Of a DNA stretch of 64,000 bases, positions 60,511 to 64,000 are shown piece by piece. The translations under genes and the position numbers were made by a program. The stretch's first letter is position 1. Each line of letters opens with the position of its first letter. The notes under the pieces are model-generated. The model did not search any database and was not told the DNA's origin. It saw nothing but the letters and a program-made list of their open reading frames with translations. Origin of the DNA: an uncultured Eubacteriales bacterium (GTDB lineage: Bacteria > Bacillota > Clostridia > Oscillospirales > Oscillospiraceae); assembly GCA_900547405.1 (NCBI GenBank), contig URGL01000007.1:1-64000 (forward strand), read 5' to 3'.

Positions 60511-60567
60511 ACTTCCAGCGAGTGAAAAACGCAATACAACAATACGAAATCTTTGGAGGTACTTATC

Positions 60568-60984
60568 ATGAACAAAGTCGTAGAATTTCTGAATGCCAAC
60601 CCTGTGCAGTATCTGGCTACCGTCGGCCGTGACGGCAAGGCAAAGTGCCGTCCCTTCATGTTCGCGGGCGAACTGGACGGCAAACTGTGGTTCTGCACCA
60701 ACAACCAGAAGGACGTTTACAAGGATATGCAAGAGAACCCGGAGGTGGAGATTTCCGTTTCCAGCCCGGAATACGCATGGATTCGCCTGCACGGCAAGGC
60801 TGTGTTCGAAAACAACATGGCCGCCAAGGAAATGTGCATCCAGAACCCCATCGTGAAGGGTCAGTACGGCGAGGCTACCAACCCCATCTTTGAGGTGTTC
60901 TATCTGGATAATGCTCACGGCGTTATCGCTGACTTCTCCGGCAACCCTCCCTACGAGTTCCAAGAAAATATGCAGCAGCCTTAA
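60568..60984 (+). CDS. Pyridoxamine 5'-phosphate oxidase family protein
   Basis: A 138-residue split-barrel protein with the start VVEFLNANPVQYLATVGRDGKAKCRPFMF, LWFCTNNQKDVY and PEVEISVSSPEYAWIRLHGKA, typical of short FMN- or F420-like-binding PPOX proteins. GGAGG lies 8 bases before ATG at 60568. First gene of the cassette; probably a flavin-dependent redox enzyme of unknown substrate. Confidence 0.88.
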   Translation: MNKVVEFLNANPVQYLATVGRDGKAKCRPFMFAGELDGKLWFCTNNQKDVYKDMQENPEVEISVSSPEYAWIRLHGKAVFENNMAAKEMCIQNPIVKGQYGEATNPIFEVFYLDNAHGVIADFSGNPPYEFQENMQQP

Positions 60985-61030
60985 GAAATATAAAGGCTGC
61001 TGCAATTCTATAATGAGGGGTATTGAAACG

Positions 61031-61639
61031 ATGCAGAAACAAGACTATTTGGAATTACTGGTGGAAAATATCCACTCCACCACCATTGCCACCATCGGCG
61101 CAGATGGACATCCCCAGACCCGTGTCATCGACATAATGCTCTATGACGAGCAGGGCGTGTATTTTCTTACCGCAAAGGGAAAGGCGTTCTATGCCCAACT
61201 TATGGAGCAGGGCTACATCGCTCTGTCCGCCACCAAGGACAAAATCTCGATCTCCCTGCGCGGGAAAATCAAAAACATCGGCAGCGAGAAGCTGGATGAG
61301 ATCTTCGAGAAAAACACCTATATGCAGTCCATCTATCCCGGTGATACCCGCAGTGCGTTAGAGGTGTTCTGCCTGTACGAAGCGGACGGAGAATATTTTG
61401 ACATCAGCGACCCGGCGCACATCGTCCGGGACAGCTTTACCATCGGCAAAGCGGCACAGGAAGCACCGGGCTACTATGTGGGCGAAGGCTGCATCGGCTG
61501 CAAGCTGTGCTATTCGGTCTGTCCGCAGAAGTGCATCGACATTACAAAGAAGCCTGTGGTGATTGACCAGCACCACTGTCTCCACTGCGGACGGTGTGCG
61601 GAAATCTGCCCCAAGCAGGTGATCGAAAAGAGGGTTTGA
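61031..61639 (+). CDS. PPOX-fold protein fused to a 2x[4Fe-4S] ferredoxin domain
   Basis: A 202-residue fusion. Residues 1-130 are a split-barrel flavin-type domain (TTIATIGADGHPQTRVID, VYFLTAKGKAFYAQL). Residues about 150-200 form a bacterial ferredoxin with two clusters: GCIGCKLCYSVCPQKC and HCLHCGRCAEICPKQ. The start at 61031 has GAGGGG about 10 bases upstream. It likely moves electrons between a flavin and the clusters. The macrodomain gene starts 3 bases after its stop, so they are coupled. Confidence 0.9.
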   Translation: MQKQDYLELLVENIHSTTIATIGADGHPQTRVIDIMLYDEQGVYFLTAKGKAFYAQLMEQGYIALSATKDKISISLRGKIKNIGSEKLDEIFEKNTYMQSIYPGDTRSALEVFCLYEADGEYFDISDPAHIVRDSFTIGKAAQEAPGYYVGEGCIGCKLCYSVCPQKCIDITKKPVVIDQHHCLHCGRCAEICPKQVIEKRV

Positions 61640-61641
61640 CT

Positions 61642-62451
61642 ATGAATCAGAGCGAAAAACGGCTGTTCCTCATACAATCTCTGCTGGATGAGCGCCCCTC
61701 CTGTCAGAAGCAGATGATCCCGGCAGATTCCGAGCGGCAGAAGATTTTACTGCGCGGGCTGATGAATGTCCGCGGAGCCTATCCGATTGGAACGGAGTTC
61801 CTGCAAGTGCAGGACGAATATCTGCAAGGCGAAACCGCCGCAAAGGGCATCACGGATATTGCCGACCTGACGCCCATTCAGTCGGGACTGTATCTCTGGC
61901 AGGGCGATATTACGACGCTGAAGTGTGATGCCATCGTCAATGCGGCAAACTCCGGCATGACTGGCTGCTATATTCCGAACCACCGCTGCATCGACAACGC
62001 CATTCATACCTATGCGGGCGTAGAACTCCGCCTTGCCTGTGAAGAATTGATGGAGCAGCAGGGCTATCCCGAACCCACCGGACAGGCGAAAATCACTCCG
62101 GCGTTCAATCTGCCCTGCCGGTATGTACTGCATACGGTCGGGCCGATTATCGACGGGTGCGTGACCAAAGCAGACAAAGAACTGCTCGCCTCCTGCTACC
62201 GCTCCTGCTTGGAGCTGGCAGCAGAAAACAAGCTGGAAAGCGTGGCATTCTGCTGCATTTCTACGGGAGAATTTCATTTCCCCAATGACTTGGCGGCGGA
62301 GATTGCAGTAGCGACAGTCAAAGAATTTCTCAAAAAGCAAACCAGTGTCAAGAAGGTGATTTTCAATGTTTTCAAGGATTTGGACAAAGCAATCTACGAA
62401 AAGCTGCTCCGAACCGATGGAACGGCTGAAAGCAGCATTACAGGACTGTGA
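61642..62451 (+). CDS. Zinc-type macrodomain protein-ADP-ribose hydrolase
   Basis: A 269-residue macrodomain of the bacterial SirTM-linked class. CDAIVNAANSGMTGCY (about residues 96-111) forms the ADP-ribose loop, followed by PNHRCIDNAIH with the Cys/His zinc ligands, and later CISTGEFHFPND. By family knowledge such enzymes remove ADP-ribose that SirTM proteins attach. Its 3' end overlaps the sirtuin gene by 35 bases, a strong sign of joint function. Confidence 0.9.
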   Translation: MNQSEKRLFLIQSLLDERPSCQKQMIPADSERQKILLRGLMNVRGAYPIGTEFLQVQDEYLQGETAAKGITDIADLTPIQSGLYLWQGDITTLKCDAIVNAANSGMTGCYIPNHRCIDNAIHTYAGVELRLACEELMEQQGYPEPTGQAKITPAFNLPCRYVLHTVGPIIDGCVTKADKELLASCYRSCLELAAENKLESVAFCCISTGEFHFPNDLAAEIAVATVKEFLKKQTSVKKVIFNVFKDLDKAIYEKLLRTDGTAESSITGL

Positions 62452-63235
62452 TGCCGTGGTCATTGGTGCAGGTTCCGGTCTGTCCACGGCGGCGGGCTTC
62501 ACCTACACCGGCGAACGGTTTGAGCAGCATTTTTCTGATTTCGCTCAGAAGTACGGCATTCGGGATATGTATTCCGGCGGCTTTTATCCCTTTGCCACAC
62601 CGGAAGAACATTGGGCGTATTGGAGTCGGTATATCTACATCAACCGCTATCAGGATGCGCCCAAGCCGGTCTATGAGGATCTTTTGAAGCTGGTACAGGA
62701 CAAGGATTATTTTGTCATCACCACGAATGTTGACCACTGCTTTCAGAAGGCGGGCTTTGACAAAAAGCGGCTGTTCTACACGCAGGGCGATTACGGTCTT
62801 TTCCAGTGCAGCGAGCCGTGCTGTCAGGAGACCTTTGAGAACGAAGCTATAATCCGTGAAATGGTCAAGCGGCAGGAGAATATGCAAATCCCGACCGAGC
62901 TTCTTCCGACATGTCCTCACTGCGGCAAGCCTTTGACCATGAATCTCCGCTGTGATGATACCTTCGTAGAGGACGAGGGCTGGCATCGGGCGGCGGCGCG
63001 GTATGAGAATTTTCTCCGAACCCGCGCGGGGCAAAAAATCCTCTTTCTGGAATTAGGCGTAGGCTACAATACGCCCGTTATCATCAAATATCCGTTTTTG
63101 CAGATGACGGCGAAGAATCCTAACGCAATCTACGCCTGTATCAACCAAGGGCAGGCAGTTTGCCCACAGGAGATTGAGCAACGATCAATCTGCATGAATG
63201 CAGATGTTGGATACATTGTATCTTTAGCTGTATAA
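62417..63235 (+). CDS. SirTM-type sirtuin (probable protein ADP-ribosyltransferase)
   Basis: A 272-residue Sir2-fold protein of the class M type. The NAD-binding site is VIGAGSGLSTAAGFTY (about residues 16-31), TTNVDHCF (about 101) carries the family Asn-Val-Asp-His-type motif, and the zinc ribbon Cys pairs are CSEPC and CPHCG. The start at 62417 opens the Sir2 domain and lies inside the macrodomain gene; no ribosome site is seen, so it is translationally coupled. It should ADP-ribosylate a partner protein; the usual lipoyl carrier is not in the window. Confidence 0.88.
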   Translation: MERLKAALQDCDAVVIGAGSGLSTAAGFTYTGERFEQHFSDFAQKYGIRDMYSGGFYPFATPEEHWAYWSRYIYINRYQDAPKPVYEDLLKLVQDKDYFVITTNVDHCFQKAGFDKKRLFYTQGDYGLFQCSEPCCQETFENEAIIREMVKRQENMQIPTELLPTCPHCGKPLTMNLRCDDTFVEDEGWHRAAARYENFLRTRAGQKILFLELGVGYNTPVIIKYPFLQMTAKNPNAIYACINQGQAVCPQEIEQRSICMNADVGYIVSLAV

Positions 63236-63266
63236 CAAAAATAGCGGCAGGGATTTCTCCCTGCCG
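63234..63266. terminator. Terminator between the sirtuin gene and the TnpV fragment
   Basis: A perfect 9-bp stem (CGGCAGGGA / TCCCTGCCG) with ATTTTTG on the minus strand and no U-run on the plus strand. Confidence 0.65.
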
Positions 63267-63275
63267 CCGTGTCCG

Positions 63276-63488
63276 TTATGCATAGATCAGATCATTATTG
63301 ACGATTTCCGTTGCCGTTTCTCGTACTGCGTTCATCCGCTGCACCCACAGCATTTGGTTTTCTGCTTTCAGCTTTTCCGTTACATTTTCTTTTTCGGCGA
63401 AGTCTTTTACCAGCCGGAGAAAAAGGTCTTGCGCCTGCTCATCAACATCGGCAACAAAGGAAAAACTGTTTTGCACGGTATCGTTCAC
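63276..63488 (-). pseudogene. TnpV-like mobile-element protein, C-terminal fragment
   Basis: A 70-codon frame (GTG start) whose last 50 residues read DEQAQDLFLRLVKDFAEKE and LKAENQMLWVQRMN...NNDLIYA, matching the C terminus of TnpV-type proteins of clostridial mobile elements as I remember them. The N-terminal half of TnpV (about 60 residues) is absent and is replaced by unrelated sequence reading upstream to a stop near 63560. Remnant of an integrated element. Confidence 0.65.
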
Positions 63489-63848
63489 GATACGATGAGC
63501 GATGATACAGGTGGAAAAATCGCACTCATTACCCCAATGTTTTATATTAAAGATTTAATATAAACAAAAAGAGCTAACAGACTTCAAAAATCTAATAGCT
63601 CTTTGATTATTCTTATGATAATTCAAATAATGTTGCCATTTTGTTGCCACAGAGGGCATTAAGGCTTAGAAAACCGCATAACTACGGGCTTTTTCACGGG
63701 TGAGAAATCATTCCCACTCGCTCCCTGAAACCGTGACCTAAACGATTTTGTATGTGTAGTTTAGCTCAGATTATCGGGATTACTTAGATTATCCAAGAAT
63801 TACGGTGTATCATAATTCCTGTTGTCATTGTGTTGTCGGGCAGAGGGA
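63489..63848. repeat. Gene-free gap with two related 26-28-base repeats
   Basis: TGTTGCCATTTTGTTGCC...CAGAGGG at 63631-63656 and a diverged copy TGTTGTCATTGTGTTGTC...CAGAGGG at 63820-63847, each itself made of two TGTTGYCATT-like units. No gene is seen. They look like end or core sequences of a mobile element next to the TnpV fragment. Confidence 0.45.
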
Positions 63849-64000
63849 TTATCTGGTCGTGAAACTGCTTTTATACTCTTCGCCCCATGCCCACATGGAA
63901 TCCAGAATAGGCTTCAGGCTTTTACCGAGTTCTGTCAGCGAATACTCCACTCTCGGCGGAACTTCTGCGTAGACCTTGCGGTTTACCAGTCCGCTCTCCT
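63849..64000 (-). CDS. HxlR family regulator (partial, cut by the window end)
   Basis: The last 50 codons of a winged-helix HxlR protein read ESGLVNRKVYAEVPPRVEYS, then LTELGKSLKPILDSMWAWGEEYK. They match the C-terminal half of the regulator at 60016-60360 closely (same ESGLV, YxEVPPRVEY, SLKP and MW.WGE). The N-terminal part lies beyond 64000. It may be a paralogue created by duplication. Confidence 0.85.
   Translation of the reverse strand, partial: ESGLVNRKVYAEVPPRVEYSLTELGKSLKPILDSMWAWGEEYKSSFTTR

Overview
The window looks like a chromosomal segment of a GC-rich, spore-forming, Gram-positive anaerobe of the class Clostridia, most likely an Oscillospiraceae/Flavonifractor-Oscillibacter type gut bacterium. 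This rests on the sporulation genes (spoVAD, spoVAE, spoIIR), IreB, AddAB instead of RecBCD, strong AGGAGG-type ribosome sites, canonical TTGACA/TATAAT promoters, pyruvate phosphate dikinase, and CotH/VTC and zinc-ribbon protein types common in that family. No rRNA, tRNA or CRISPR array was recognised. Genus assignment is inference.

Layout. 0-3 kb: a fused alpha/beta-hydrolase plus acyltransferase and a zinc-ribbon membrane protein. 3-4.4 kb: a LysR regulator whose leader carries a cobalamin riboswitch, a terminator and its own promoter. 4.4-10.5 kb: a beta-glucoside operon (PTS EIIBCA, GH1 phospho-glucosidase, LicT-type antiterminator, FGGY kinase) with a RAT site overlapping a terminator. 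10.6-17.7 kb: housekeeping genes (ireB, ychF, an S66 peptidase, ppdK with an unusual Ala/Lys/Glu-rich tail, a DUF2284 protein and a low-molecular-weight phosphatase). 17.8-25.2 kb: a less GC-rich accessory stretch with a SLC13-type transporter, an EamA protein, a PPOX protein, an atypical deformylase, a truncated phosphatase, a DUF4143 ATPase, ogt and a diguanylate cyclase. 25.2-38.9 kb: spoVAD-spoVAE plus a tiny Asn/Gln-rich peptide, addB-addA, spoIIR, ispE, a VTC-CotH pair and a zinc-ribbon/Ig-like protein. 39-42 kb: a large membrane Ser/Thr-kinase-like protein. 42-45.6 kb: a heterodimeric ABC exporter. 45.6-49.8 kb: a cysteine desulfurase/DUF3343 pair and murD-ispD-ispF, with a structured leader before murD. 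50-58.6 kb: a sialic-acid/amino-sugar uptake and breakdown locus (ABC importer, 2-hydroxyacid dehydrogenase, nanA, nanE, ROK kinase) divergent from an RpiR regulator and an SGNH hydrolase. 58.8-64 kb: a D-2-hydroxyacid dehydrogenase, a CotH remnant, and a cassette of two PPOX-fold proteins (one fused to a 2x[4Fe-4S] ferredoxin domain), a zinc-type macrodomain and a SirTM sirtuin. Two closely similar HxlR regulator genes flank that cassette, and a TnpV remnant lies downstream of it.

The most interesting systems are (i) the SirTM-macrodomain module, a probable reversible ADP-ribosylation pair, here joined to a flavin/ferredoxin protein with no lipoyl-carrier genes visible; (ii) the cobalamin riboswitch that apparently controls only a LysR regulator; (iii) the long structured murD leader with a two-codon upstream ORF; (iv) the helical tail on PPDK; and (v) several tiny ORFs with good ribosome sites (27 aa after spoVAE, 25 aa before the VTC gene). 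All calls come from reading the sequence and from remembered family features; no searches were run.
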